Positions 55,002-62,355 of a stretch of DNA of 64,000 bases are shown one piece after another. The DNA is from Azonexus hydrophilus. Lineage in GTDB: Bacteria; Pseudomonadota; Gammaproteobacteria; Burkholderiales; Rhodocyclaceae. Positions within the stretch are counted from its first letter, which is position 1, and each line of letters starts with the position of its first letter. The position numbers were made by a program, and so were the translations under genes. Below the pieces are notes generated by a model. It was not told the DNA's origin. It saw only the letters and a list, made by a program, of their open reading frames with translations, and ran no database searches. The stretch is taken from assembly GCF_905120355.1 (NCBI RefSeq), contig NZ_CAJHOB010000005.1, positions 121,519 through 185,518 of the forward strand, given 5' to 3'.

Positions 55002-55335
55002 TGCACTGGCGGCCCTCAATGAGGCCGAAATCCAGACGCTTGCGGCTGAGGCGCATTCGGCCTTGGAAAGCTTTGTCGGCAGCATGTCGCCGCGTGACTT
55101 GATTCTCCGCGCTGTTCTGCATACCGAGCGTAAAGGCCGGTTTTCGTTGAAGGCTGTCGGTGCTCATTTGCGCGACCAAGCGGCAGCTTATGCACAGAGC
55201 CGGCGCGACCTGGAGGCTTACGAACAGGGCTTTGAGCACTGGATTCAGAGCGATGAACCGGAGCCGCAGCGCCGCCCTTCTGTACGGCGCCCGGCAAGAA
55301 GCCTAAAAGCCGGAAAACGGCGCAAAACACGCTAA
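54988..55335 (+). CDS. Element protein of unknown function (115 residues)
   Basis: A helical, charged protein that ends in a basic tail (RRPSVRRPARSLKAGKRRKTR in two parts), consistent with nucleic-acid binding. AAGGGG precedes the ATG at 54988. It overlaps the preceding 82-residue gene by 14 bases. No domain is recognised. Confidence 0.6.
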   Translation: MNRNNALAALNEAEIQTLAAEAHSALESFVGSMSPRDLILRAVLHTERKGRFSLKAVGAHLRDQAAAYAQSRRDLEAYEQGFEHWIQSDEPEPQRRPSVRRPARSLKAGKRRKTR

Positions 55336-55379
55336 CTACCGGGCAGAAAATGCCCGAAACCAATCAGGAGTAATCAAGC

Positions 55380-56012
55380 ATGCTCACCTCCCAGCTACCC
55401 ACCCCAAGCCCGGATGATCTTCGGGCATTCCAGCACAATCCCGAGGCGATCCGCACCGCCATCGGCATCAAGACTGACTTGCTGCGCGCGATTCAAGCGC
55501 TTCACCCTTTCACGGTCATTGCAGTGGCCCGGCAGTTTTTCCCCGGAGAAGGCGACTTTCAAGCCGCTTCCAAGCTGGGCCTAGAGATTGCCGCTGGCCT
55601 TCGGGAACTTGCCGCCCACGGCGAAGACTGCGGCAGCGTAGCGGCTGCCGAGAAGGCCCGGATTGCCCCAGCCATGGGGGCGGCTGTACGTCGCACCTTT
55701 GAAATCGCAGCCAAGCTGCCCATGCTTGAATCAGCGATCCGCAATCACAGCACCGAGAGCGACAAGAAACGTGCCTCCTTGGAAGCGGCCGGCGTGACCG
55801 GCGACGATCTGGAACGACTCAGCAACGCTGAGTCCATCGGTGCCCTGATTGCCGAACAAGCAGCCTTGCGGATCGAGAGCGAAAGCCTCCAGCTATTCAT
55901 CTCCACCGGCGATGAGCGCCACCTTCCCGCCGGTTTTGTTGTTGATGAACCAGCCAAGGTTTGCGCCCCTGTGCCAAAGCTCGAAATCCCGGCCTTCCTG
56001 AAGGCTGCGTAA
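55380..56012 (+). CDS. Element protein of unknown function (210 residues)
   Basis: This helical soluble protein is rich in Ala/Glu with no signal or membrane segment. AGGAG lies 9 bases before the ATG. Nothing in it matches a structural phage protein I know. A 118-base gap follows with a perfect palindrome-like hairpin (GGCCTCA/TGAGGCC at 56090-56104), so it may end a transcript here. Confidence 0.6.
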   Translation: MLTSQLPTPSPDDLRAFQHNPEAIRTAIGIKTDLLRAIQALHPFTVIAVARQFFPGEGDFQAASKLGLEIAAGLRELAAHGEDCGSVAAAEKARIAPAMGAAVRRTFEIAAKLPMLESAIRNHSTESDKKRASLEAAGVTGDDLERLSNAESIGALIAEQAALRIESESLQLFISTGDERHLPAGFVVDEPAKVCAPVPKLEIPAFLKAA

Positions 56013-56089
56013 CGATCAATGGCCGGGCGCAGAGGGGCAAATACAACACCGCGCAGCGCTTCGCGGGAATAGCCCCCGGCCTTCGAGTC

Positions 56090-56104
56090 GGCCTCATTGA
56101 GGCC
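56090..56104. repeat. Short palindromic hairpin in a gene gap of the element
   Basis: GGCCTCA-T-TGAGGCC forms a 7-bp stem with a one-base centre (real loop somewhat larger). No T-run follows. It lies between the 210-residue and 65-residue protein genes; it may be a weak terminator or an operator. Confidence 0.5.
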
Positions 56105-56130
56105 CGGCCACCAGAAAGGAAAAGCCAACC

Positions 56131-56328
56131 ATGAAAATGAATGGCAGTCAGACCAGCAGCGGGCGCCCTCTTGCGTCCCGCACCATCCGTGCAAAAGCAG
56201 CCCAGCATGCCCGCGATGCAGTTGCAGTGCTGGCGGAGATAGCAAGGGATACCAAGGCGCCGGCATCCGATAGGGTTGCGGCTGCATCCGCCTTGCTGAT
56301 GCATGCCATCGAGCAGAAGGCTGCATGA
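56131..56328 (+). CDS. Small element protein (65 residues)
   Basis: The product is Ala-rich and helical (KAAQHARDAVAVLAEIARDT; then ASDRVAAASALLMHAI), a pattern seen in small phage proteins of terminase-small or head-assembly type, though too short to judge. AAAGGA precedes the ATG. The stop overlaps the start of the 862-residue protein gene (ATGA). Confidence 0.55.
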   Translation: MKMNGSQTSSGRPLASRTIRAKAAQHARDAVAVLAEIARDTKAPASDRVAAASALLMHAIEQKAA

Positions 56329-58913
56329 TGGCACTGAAGCATGACGCGCAAGGGTTCCTAGTTGGAGACCCTATCGACCTTGGCGTAACGCTGAAGGCCC
56401 TAGAATCCATCAAAAATGATGTTCAGGCGATTCGCAAGGCGGTGACAGGTGCAACGGCGAGCATGACCGCCGGCGCCAAGCGCCAATCCGGCAAAGAGCA
56501 GGCGGCCGCTATAGTTGCGCTTCCTGCTGGACGCCGTGGCGGGAATGCCAACGCCACTACTCGTCGCGCCCAAACGCCGTCAGGAAAGTCACGGCACGCC
56601 GCAGCGGTCGTGCGGCAAGAATCACGCGCGGCAACCAAAACCGTTGCAGTGCCGGCGGGAAGAGACGGCCGAGGGCGCTTTGTTGCCGGCAACACCAGCA
56701 TTGACGGCAGGCTGCATGATCGTGACGCCCGCACGGGAGACGGCGCAATTCGAGGCTTCACCGACCGTGTTGTCAGTGCCGTGAATGGAGCAGGCGGCGG
56801 CATGGAAGAGGCTGACCCGGCCGTCAAGGCATTCAATGAGGTTGCGCAACCAATGGCGCGCGGCTATGAAATGCTGACCGGTGGCAGCGAGGACAAGAAG
56901 CAGACCGGTTTTCTCCGGCGCATTTTCTCCACTCTGAACGTGTTCAGGAAGGAAGAAACGGCCTACTCAAAGGCGGCAAACAAGAGCCTGAAGGTGCTTG
57001 AGGAAAAGCCGGAAGCCAAGGGTGGCGGAGACGGCGGCGGCCTATTGGGCATGATGTCCGGCCTGCTGTCGAAAATCCCGGTTATCGGGCCGATGCTGGC
57101 CGGTGGCGCCGGAATGATGGGCGGCGCCGGCAAGGGCTTGATGGGCGCCGGAAAAGGATTGCTTGGAGCCGGCAAGGGGATGCTTCGCCGCATCCCGCTA
57201 CTTGGCGCGCTGATCGGCGGCGTCGGGGCGGCATCCGACATTTACAGCAGCGAAACAGATGACTCGCTGACCAGGCGCCAGAAGGACGAAAACGCAGGAA
57301 AGGCGGTTGGAGGGTTTGCCGGCAGTGTCGGCGGCATGCTCGCCGGCGCGAAGCTGGGGGCGATGGCCGGCGCAATCGGCGGCCCTATCGGGGTTGCTAT
57401 CGGCGGCGTCCTGGGTGGCGCTGTCGGAATGTTCTTTGGCGACCAGGCCGGGCAGATCATCGGCGACACTGTTGGTGGGTGGGTTTCTGATCTTCGGGAG
57501 GCGGACATACCCGGAAAGATCGTTGGCGCCTGGGAGGCGACAACCGACTTCCTCAAGAAGGGATGGGACGGCGCGCTCGAAAAGTTGTCCGACGCCTGGA
57601 AGGGCATCAAGGACGCTGGAAGCCAGGCCGCCCAATGGGCCTCAGACAAGGCCAATGCCGCCAATAACTTCATCAAGGACAAAACCGGCGTCGATGTGAA
57701 AGGCGCTGCTGTTGCAGCCAAAGAAAAGGCGGTCGAGGTCGGGGCGAAGGCCGCAGAGAAGGTTCAGAAAGGCGCCGAGTACGTTGCTAACAACACGACC
57801 ATTGGCAAGGGCGTCAAGGCGGCCGGGCAAGGCGCATCGGTCGTAGCTGAGAAGACAGCAGCGGCAGCAGAACGCGCCTATAACGTCACGGCAGCAACGG
57901 CAGGGTCTGCCCTGGAAACCGTCATGCCCAAAGGCTACCGGCACAAGGCATTGTTTGACGGTATCAAGGGCGGCGACAGCCTGACCAAGTACGGCAGCTA
58001 CACCGATGAGGAAGCGGCCAAGATTCGGGAGCTCAAAACCAGCGGCGCCAACACGTCGGCAAACGTCAAGGGCGGCATGTCGCTGGAAGTTCAGGACAAG
58101 ATTTCAGCGCAGGCGAAAAAGGCCGGCCTCGATCCGGTGATGATGCAGAAGATCGCCGCGATGGAGAGCGGCGGCAACGCCAATGCAATCAGCAGCACGG
58201 GCGCGGCAGGCATCTATCAATTCACCGGCCAGACAGCATCTGGCGTCGGCATCAAGAACCGTTTCGACGTGGATCAGAACATCGAGGGTGGAATGAAGCT
58301 GACCAGGCAGAACCAGGCGGCATTGGAGAAGTCCGGCCTGCCGGTTTCGGCTGAAAACCTCTACATGATGCACCAGCTTGGGCCGAAGGCTGCCCAAGAG
58401 GTGATTCGTGGTGCGGCTGATGGGAAGTCGAAGGCGGACATGTCGCCCGAGACCCAGAAGGCAATGAACCTCAACTACGGCGCGAACAGTGCGAGCGCTG
58501 CCGACTACATCGCCACGAACAAGAAGGCGCTGGATGATCGCTATGCGGCCGTGACCAAAGACACGGGAGGGGCGCAAACGGCCATTGCCAAAGCGCAGCA
58601 GGCACCCACAGCAACCCTCGCGGCAGCTTCGCCGATACAAGCGCCGGCAACGGTAGTTACGCCAGCCTTCAAAACGGCATCCATCGCATCACCGGCCGCC
58701 CCCGTTTCCACAAGCATTAGCGCGCCGCCGGTATCCGTGGCGCCGAAAACTGCACCGATTGCCGACGCCCCTCCTGTCGTCGATACCCTGGCATCCAATA
58801 CCGGGAGCGGACGGAAGACCCAGGCCATCACCGTAGCGGCGCCAGAGGCAGGGCAAGACCTGAAGGATCGCCGCATTGCCCACATCGTCACCGGCGGCCT
58901 GTCTGCCACCTGA
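56325..58913 (+). CDS. Large transglycosylase-like virion or entry protein with glycine zippers
   Basis: The 862-residue protein is modular. Residues about 40-130 are basic and low-complexity; about 240-375 are a long run of glycine-zipper helices (GMMGGAGKGLMGAGKGLLGAG; AMAGAIGGPIGVAIGG) able to insert in membranes; 430-560 are Ala/Lys amphipathic helices; and about 600-740 look like a lytic-transglycosylase (SLT) domain with the catalytic Glu in AAMESGGNANAIS followed by GIYQFTGQTA. The tail is Ala/Pro/Thr-rich. Such layouts occur in phage tail-tip or internal virion proteins that open peptidoglycan during DNA entry. It overlaps the upstream small gene, and the next gene starts 12 bases after its stop. 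Confidence 0.75.
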   Translation: MMALKHDAQGFLVGDPIDLGVTLKALESIKNDVQAIRKAVTGATASMTAGAKRQSGKEQAAAIVALPAGRRGGNANATTRRAQTPSGKSRHAAAVVRQESRAATKTVAVPAGRDGRGRFVAGNTSIDGRLHDRDARTGDGAIRGFTDRVVSAVNGAGGGMEEADPAVKAFNEVAQPMARGYEMLTGGSEDKKQTGFLRRIFSTLNVFRKEETAYSKAANKSLKVLEEKPEAKGGGDGGGLLGMMSGLLSKIPVIGPMLAGGAGMMGGAGKGLMGAGKGLLGAGKGMLRRIPLLGALIGGVGAASDIYSSETDDSLTRRQKDENAGKAVGGFAGSVGGMLAGAKLGAMAGAIGGPIGVAIGGVLGGAVGMFFGDQAGQIIGDTVGGWVSDLREADIPGKIVGAWEATTDFLKKGWDGALEKLSDAWKGIKDAGSQAAQWASDKANAANNFIKDKTGVDVKGAAVAAKEKAVEVGAKAAEKVQKGAEYVANNTTIGKGVKAAGQGASVVAEKTAAAAERAYNVTAATAGSALETVMPKGYRHKALFDGIKGGDSLTKYGSYTDEEAAKIRELKTSGANTSANVKGGMSLEVQDKISAQAKKAGLDPVMMQKIAAMESGGNANAISSTGAAGIYQFTGQTASGVGIKNRFDVDQNIEGGMKLTRQNQAALEKSGLPVSAENLYMMHQLGPKAAQEVIRGAADGKSKADMSPETQKAMNLNYGANSASAADYIATNKKALDDRYAAVTKDTGGAQTAIAKAQQAPTATLAAASPIQAPATVVTPAFKTASIASPAAPVSTSISAPPVSVAPKTAPIADAPPVVDTLASNTGSGRKTQAITVAAPEAGQDLKDRRIAHIVTGGLSAT

Positions 58914-58925
58914 AGAGCAAAAACC

Positions 58926-59705
58926 ATGAACCCTCCAAGTCTCGATACAAATACCCTGTCCTCGCTGTGGGATGGGCTGTCGCCGCACCTGATTGCCAGC
59001 TTCTACGAGGTTGAGCGCGGCGGAACTGATCGCCAAGCGTGGCTTCCTGTACAAGGCGGCCCCAGTGTCAAAGCGCCCCTCACCGAGGCGAATCTTGAAC
59101 TTCTGCTCAACTGGCAAAGCCCTTTCGAGAATGCCGGCGCCGACAAGGGAATGCCCAGCCTCAGCGCTATGTTGCAATCAGGCGCTCTGCAACCATTCGT
59201 CAGCGACAACGGCAAAGCAAGCGAGTCCCTTGGGAAGTTCGAAGGCCGTACCGGTATCACCAAGCTGAATTCCACACAGGTTTTCAGCGGAATGCCCCCG
59301 GTAAAACTCCAAGTCACAGCCCTGTTTAGGGCCTGGCGCAATGCCCTGACAGAAGTTGAGGCCCCCATTGACCAGCTGATGAAGTGGGCGCTACCCAAAG
59401 AGCTTGCGACTGAAGGCCCGATACTCTCGTTGATCGAGGGGGCAAAACAGGTTGCATCCGGGAAACCGCTGGACGGTGCCGCTGCCCAAGCGCTATTACC
59501 CTCGCTTGCCCCCTGCAAAATCGCCATGAAGTACAAAGGGAGATTGCTTTCTCCATTGGTGATCGAGTCCATCGGGCAGCCGTGGAGCTCTCCAGTTGAT
59601 AAGGGCGGGCGTTTCGTCGAAATGGCTGTGCCCATGACCCTTTGCACACTCACCGCCCTGGATCGCAACGACTGGAACCAGGTAACAGCCGGACTCCAGA
59701 AATGA
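58926..59705 (+). CDS. Possible virion/baseplate-like protein, unknown function
   Basis: The 259-residue soluble protein is not firmly assigned. SGMPPVKLQVTALFRAW, then EVEAPIDQLMKWALP, and near the end LSPLVIESIGQPWSSPVDKGG followed by VPMTLCTLTALDRNDW recall the beta-rich baseplate or tail-tube-initiator proteins of contractile phages, where such phrases describe the tube-like domain. This is inference from pattern. It lies 12 bases after the 862-residue gene and overlaps the next one (ATGA), so the three probably form one functional unit. Confidence 0.5.
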   Translation: MNPPSLDTNTLSSLWDGLSPHLIASFYEVERGGTDRQAWLPVQGGPSVKAPLTEANLELLLNWQSPFENAGADKGMPSLSAMLQSGALQPFVSDNGKASESLGKFEGRTGITKLNSTQVFSGMPPVKLQVTALFRAWRNALTEVEAPIDQLMKWALPKELATEGPILSLIEGAKQVASGKPLDGAAAQALLPSLAPCKIAMKYKGRLLSPLVIESIGQPWSSPVDKGGRFVEMAVPMTLCTLTALDRNDWNQVTAGLQK

Positions 59706-59911
59706 TGCCGAACCGACTACGGGCACCACTGACCCCTGACGAAGCCCTTGGGGAGCAATACAGCGACCGCCCCCAGTTTCTCCGGGAGATAGCCGAGGAA
59801 ACCGGCAATCGCGGCCTGATGGGCATTGCGCGCGCCATTCAGATCGACAACCGGAAGCGGACAGCGGAAGCCAGCCGGCGGCGCCATGAAGCACTGGCCG
59901 GAAAACGATAG
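59702..59911 (+). CDS. Small element protein (69 residues)
   Basis: The product is hydrophilic with many Arg/Glu; LREIAEETGNRGLMGIARAI may be a short helix pair. The ATG overlaps the stop of the 259-residue gene. It is the last gene before the 480-base gap. No family is recognised. Confidence 0.55.
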   Translation: MMPNRLRAPLTPDEALGEQYSDRPQFLREIAEETGNRGLMGIARAIQIDNRKRTAEASRRRHEALAGKR

Positions 59912-60390
59912 TGAATGTCCGCCATCAAGGTTTTCTGAAGTGGCGCATGGTTTCTGGAAAACCTTCAAACCAAAGCCTGAAAAACCTTGCAAAGCCGCGC
60001 CAATGCTGAAGATGATGGTTTTTTTGGGGATGGTTTCCCCGAATTTCTACAGCCCAAGCGCGCGTGCGCGCGCGAGGAAACCATGACTGACCAGAAAGTT
60101 ACTCCATAACCAGCAATTCGGCTGGCTAACTCTCGACATGGAGCCGTGCCGCCTGCCACCGCCCGGAATCGCCTGATATTGCCAGTCATTGATAATTCTC
60201 TGCACATTGTAGTTTGCAAGCGCAGAAGGTTGTTTTTATTGGAGTTTTTCGGCCTTGTCTTTCGTTGATACCATCAGCCGTACCATCAATAAAAAATGCT
60301 GCAAACACCAGTAATTTCAATGGGTTGCAGTCTGTTTTGACGAGATGCCGGGATGCGCGGCAATGAATCATGGTATCGCCGGCCGAAACA
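59912..60390. other. 479-base noncoding stretch with repeats
   Basis: No convincing gene is present. AAGGTTTTC (59927-59935) pairs with GAAAACCTT (59957-59965); ATGGTTT occurs at 59947, 60015 and 60030 and inverted at 60078-60084; GGGGA/TCCCC forms a small hairpin at 60026-60040. A GCGCGCGTGCGCGCGCG alternating tract is at about 60058-60074. GATACCAT (60267) and ATGGTATC (60370) are inverted. The A+T content rises after 60180. It could hold a terminator, a packaging site or a second origin; none is proven. Confidence 0.55.
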
Positions 60391-60606
60391 TCAATCAGGG
60401 GTGGGGTGATCCTTCAGCGCATCCGGGTTGATCTGAAACCCTTCCCTGACCACCTGGCCACAGCATGGGCATAGCGTCTTGTCCTGCTGGCGCTTGAGCG
60501 CGGTATAGAGCGTGCTGGTGGCAATCCCGGCCTGCTGGGCTGCTGCATAGGGCGTCATGCCCTGGCGGACGAGCGCGATGGCCGTCTGTGTTTTCGATTT
60601 TTCCAC
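60391..60606 (-). CDS. Small HTH regulator with C-terminal Cys cluster, opposite strand
   Basis: The 71-residue protein (GTG start) has a clear resolvase-like HTH (TAIALVRQGMTPYAAAQQAGI then STLYTALKRQQ) and a C-terminal LCPCCGQVV with three Cys. It is the only gene of the element on the minus strand and faces the strong plus-strand promoter at 60662-60690, the layout of a repressor next to the promoter it controls. An in-frame ATG at 60672 would extend it and overlap that promoter. Role inferred from position. Confidence 0.68.
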   Translation of the reverse strand: MEKSKTQTAIALVRQGMTPYAAAQQAGIATSTLYTALKRQQDKTLCPCCGQVVREGFQINPDALKDHPTPD

Positions 60607-60661
60607 TCTCGTTCCGATCTGGGGTTTCTGTTGGCTGAAGTTTAGCACTAGCATAAACTGC

Positions 60662-60690
60662 TTGACAGTATGCATAGCTGTTCCTACTAT
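60662..60690 (+). promoter_or_regulatory. Sigma70-type promoter for the right-hand early operon
   Basis: TTGACA (60662-60667) and TACTAT (60685-60690) are 17 bases apart. The spacer contains the palindrome TATGCATA (60669-60676), a possible operator. The RBS AAAGGAG (60710-60716) and the ATG at 60722 follow at good distance. It is the best promoter match I find in the element. Confidence 0.8.
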
Positions 60691-60721
60691 ACATACACAC
60701 CAACCACGAAAGGAGCCAATC

Positions 60722-61036
60722 ATGGCAAAGCAAGAGCCGACAAAAAGCAGCGCAGCATCCATTGATGAAACCACGAAGGCGCTTTTCGGGCAGTTCCCGG
60801 CGGACGTAATCATCCCCATCCGTTGGGGTGAGGAAACACTTGATCGACTGGAGGCCGTCTTTCACGCCATCGAGTTGCTGCACGAAAAGGGCGGGCAAGA
60901 ATCCCGCATCCTTCATCTGGCAAAGCTGGGGAGCTACGTCGCCAGCGACATGAGCAATTGCATTGGGTGCGAGTACGAATCGAGGGACGAGGTACTGCAA
61001 AAAGCCCTGGCAGCCGAAAGCGAGGCGCAATCATGA
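60722..61036 (+). CDS. First protein of the right-hand early operon (104 residues, unknown)
   Basis: A soluble protein with two Cys in NCIGCEY and a helical body (LDRLEAVFHAIELLHEKGGQ). It is the first gene after the strong promoter. The ATG has AAAGGAG 5 bases upstream. The stop overlaps the next ATG. No family is recognised. Confidence 0.7.
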   Translation: MAKQEPTKSSAASIDETTKALFGQFPADVIIPIRWGEETLDRLEAVFHAIELLHEKGGQESRILHLAKLGSYVASDMSNCIGCEYESRDEVLQKALAAESEAQS

Positions 61037-61335
61037 TCGCCAAACCCACCGATTTACGCGACCTGTACGGCACTATCCATGACATGGACGCCCTGGCGCA
61101 AGAAGGGCTGGCGGAAATCATCGCAATTGCCAAGCTCGCCCTGGCTGCAATGGAATCGCCGACCAATCACCCTGACATGAGCACCATTGCCCGTATTTTT
61201 TCAGGCATTTGGATGAAGTCGGAACACCTTGCAGGATGCATCGCCAGTGAAGCGCTTGGCGTCGGATGCGCAAGCGAGGACGAGGCCGCGCAACGCCGGA
61301 CGGAGGCTTTCATCGCATCGCAAAAGGCGGTGTGA
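61033..61335 (+). CDS. Second protein of the early operon (100 residues, unknown)
   Basis: A helical protein, similar in general character to its upstream neighbour (a LA/AL-rich helix, DMDALAQEGLAEIIAIAKLAL, and a Cys-containing GCIASEALGVGCAS). The two may share a fold, as IFSGIWMKSEHLAGCIAS matches LAKLGSYVASDMSNCIGC in position. It overlaps the preceding stop. Confidence 0.62.
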   Translation: MIAKPTDLRDLYGTIHDMDALAQEGLAEIIAIAKLALAAMESPTNHPDMSTIARIFSGIWMKSEHLAGCIASEALGVGCASEDEAAQRRTEAFIASQKAV

Positions 61336-61336
61336 C

Positions 61337-61576
61337 ATGGGCGAAGTCATCGCATTCAATCCAGCGCGCAAGCTGCTTATCGAAAGCATCGCCGCGCTCA
61401 ATGAGAGCATGAGTCGTCACGGCCTTCCTGAGCCAACCAACGGAGCAGAAGAACAAATGATGGCTGACGTGGAGGCGGCGCACGAGGCATGGGTTAGCGC
61501 CTTCGCCGCATACATTGAACAGGTCAATCGTTTCAGGATGACTGTCGGACTGGAGCCGCTTTGCCGTGAAAACTGA
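61337..61576 (+). CDS. Third protein of the early operon (79 residues, unknown)
   Basis: The product starts GEVIAFNPARKLLIESIAAL and is a predicted helix bundle with Glu/Ala-rich sequence. It begins 1 base after the preceding stop and overlaps the next gene by 11 bases. Confidence 0.6.
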   Translation: MGEVIAFNPARKLLIESIAALNESMSRHGLPEPTNGAEEQMMADVEAAHEAWVSAFAAYIEQVNRFRMTVGLEPLCREN

Positions 61577-61760
61577 CAACGAAATCACCCGCCTGAGACA
61601 GGCCAGGGACGACACCCAGCAGGCGCTATCCGATGCCCGCCGGAGTCTCAGCGCCGCACAGACGGCCTATGCCAAGGCACGGAAGGCGGAACGCGCCGCC
61701 CTGCTGGCCTATGTCGAAGCGATGGAAACCAAGCAACTAATGAAAGGAACGAGACCATGA
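61566..61760 (+). CDS. Small coiled-coil protein (64 residues)
   Basis: From GTG 61566 the product is almost entirely heptad-like coiled coil (ITRLRQARDDTQQALSDARR; AKARKAERAALLAY). It overlaps the genes on both sides (ATGA with the next). Confidence 0.6.
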   Translation: MKTDNEITRLRQARDDTQQALSDARRSLSAAQTAYAKARKAERAALLAYVEAMETKQLMKGTRP

Positions 61761-61930
61761 CCAAGGACGAACTGAGCAGCGAACTGATGGATGCACGGGC
61801 AATGGTGCTGGGGTGCCTGTCCCTCCTGGAGGAAACACCCCCGGAAGATCGGAGCGAAGAGGAAATCGCTACCTGGCTGATGCTGAAGCGGGTGAATGCA
61901 ATCCTCGTTGAAGCAATCGAGGTGGCTTGA
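61757..61930 (+). CDS. Small acidic protein (57 residues)
   Basis: A 57-codon gene runs from ATG 61757 (overlapping the previous stop) to TGA 61930. The product is helical and acidic (SLLEETPPEDRSEEEIATW then NAILVEAIEVA). Overlap with both neighbours and matching codon style support it. Function unknown. Confidence 0.6.
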   Translation: MTKDELSSELMDARAMVLGCLSLLEETPPEDRSEEEIATWLMLKRVNAILVEAIEVA

Positions 61931-62190
61931 TGGCTGGCCGCGATCTGACCATGGACGAAATGAAGAAGCCGGGGCGGGTGCTGATCGACCGGAGCCGGCT
62001 TCATGAAATCGTTCCCCTATCGGAGCGGACGATTTTTGACATGGAGAAGCGCGGCGAATTTCCCCAGCGCTTCACCCTGTCCGCCCGGCGCGTGGCCTGG
62101 GACTTGGCCGAGGTTGAAGCCTGGATCGAGGAACGGCAATCCGGTGGAGGAAAAGCCTCGTTCCCTAAACCTCGAAATGCAGAGCTCTGA
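61930..62190 (+). CDS. Second AlpA-like HTH regulator
   Basis: The 86-residue product has an AlpA/MerR-type winged HTH: VLIDRSRLHEIVPLSERTIFDMEKRG, then FPQRFTLSARRVAWDLAEVEAWI. It lies just inside the right end, 92 bases before the arm sites, and could be an excisionase. The ATG shares its A with the previous stop (TGATG). With the AlpA at 50.9 kb, the element has two such proteins. Confidence 0.85.
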   Translation: MAGRDLTMDEMKKPGRVLIDRSRLHEIVPLSERTIFDMEKRGEFPQRFTLSARRVAWDLAEVEAWIEERQSGGGKASFPKPRNAEL

Positions 62191-62194
62191 TACC

Positions 62195-62217
62195 ACCCGG
62201 CCCGGCGCCGGGTTTTT
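62195..62217 (+). terminator. Intrinsic terminator of the early operon
   Basis: ACCCGG (62195-62200) pairs with CCGGGT (62208-62213), with a T-run after it. It lies 5 bases after the second AlpA-like stop and before the right arm sites. Confidence 0.8.
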
Positions 62218-62281
62218 CGTTTCTGGGGATGACTGGCACAATAGAGGCTACTGCGGCCTGAACTACCAAGGCACATTTTCA

Positions 62282-62303
62282 AAAGCGGGTATGAAAGCGG
62301 GTA
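62282..62303 (+). repeat. Two integrase arm-type sites, right end
   Basis: AAAGCGGGTA at 62282-62291 and 62294-62303, identical to the two left copies and in the same direction. They lie about 50 bases before attR. Confidence 0.7.
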
Positions 62304-62355
62304 CAAAATGAACAGATCGTGAATGGAATCTATATTCGGCAAGGAAATTCTCGAA

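Noticed and set aside
59826..60086. An 86-codon plus-strand frame crossing the end of the 69-residue gene and the gap.
   Set aside because: It lies mostly in another frame over a real gene, has a repetitive Lys/Pro product and lacks a ribosome site.
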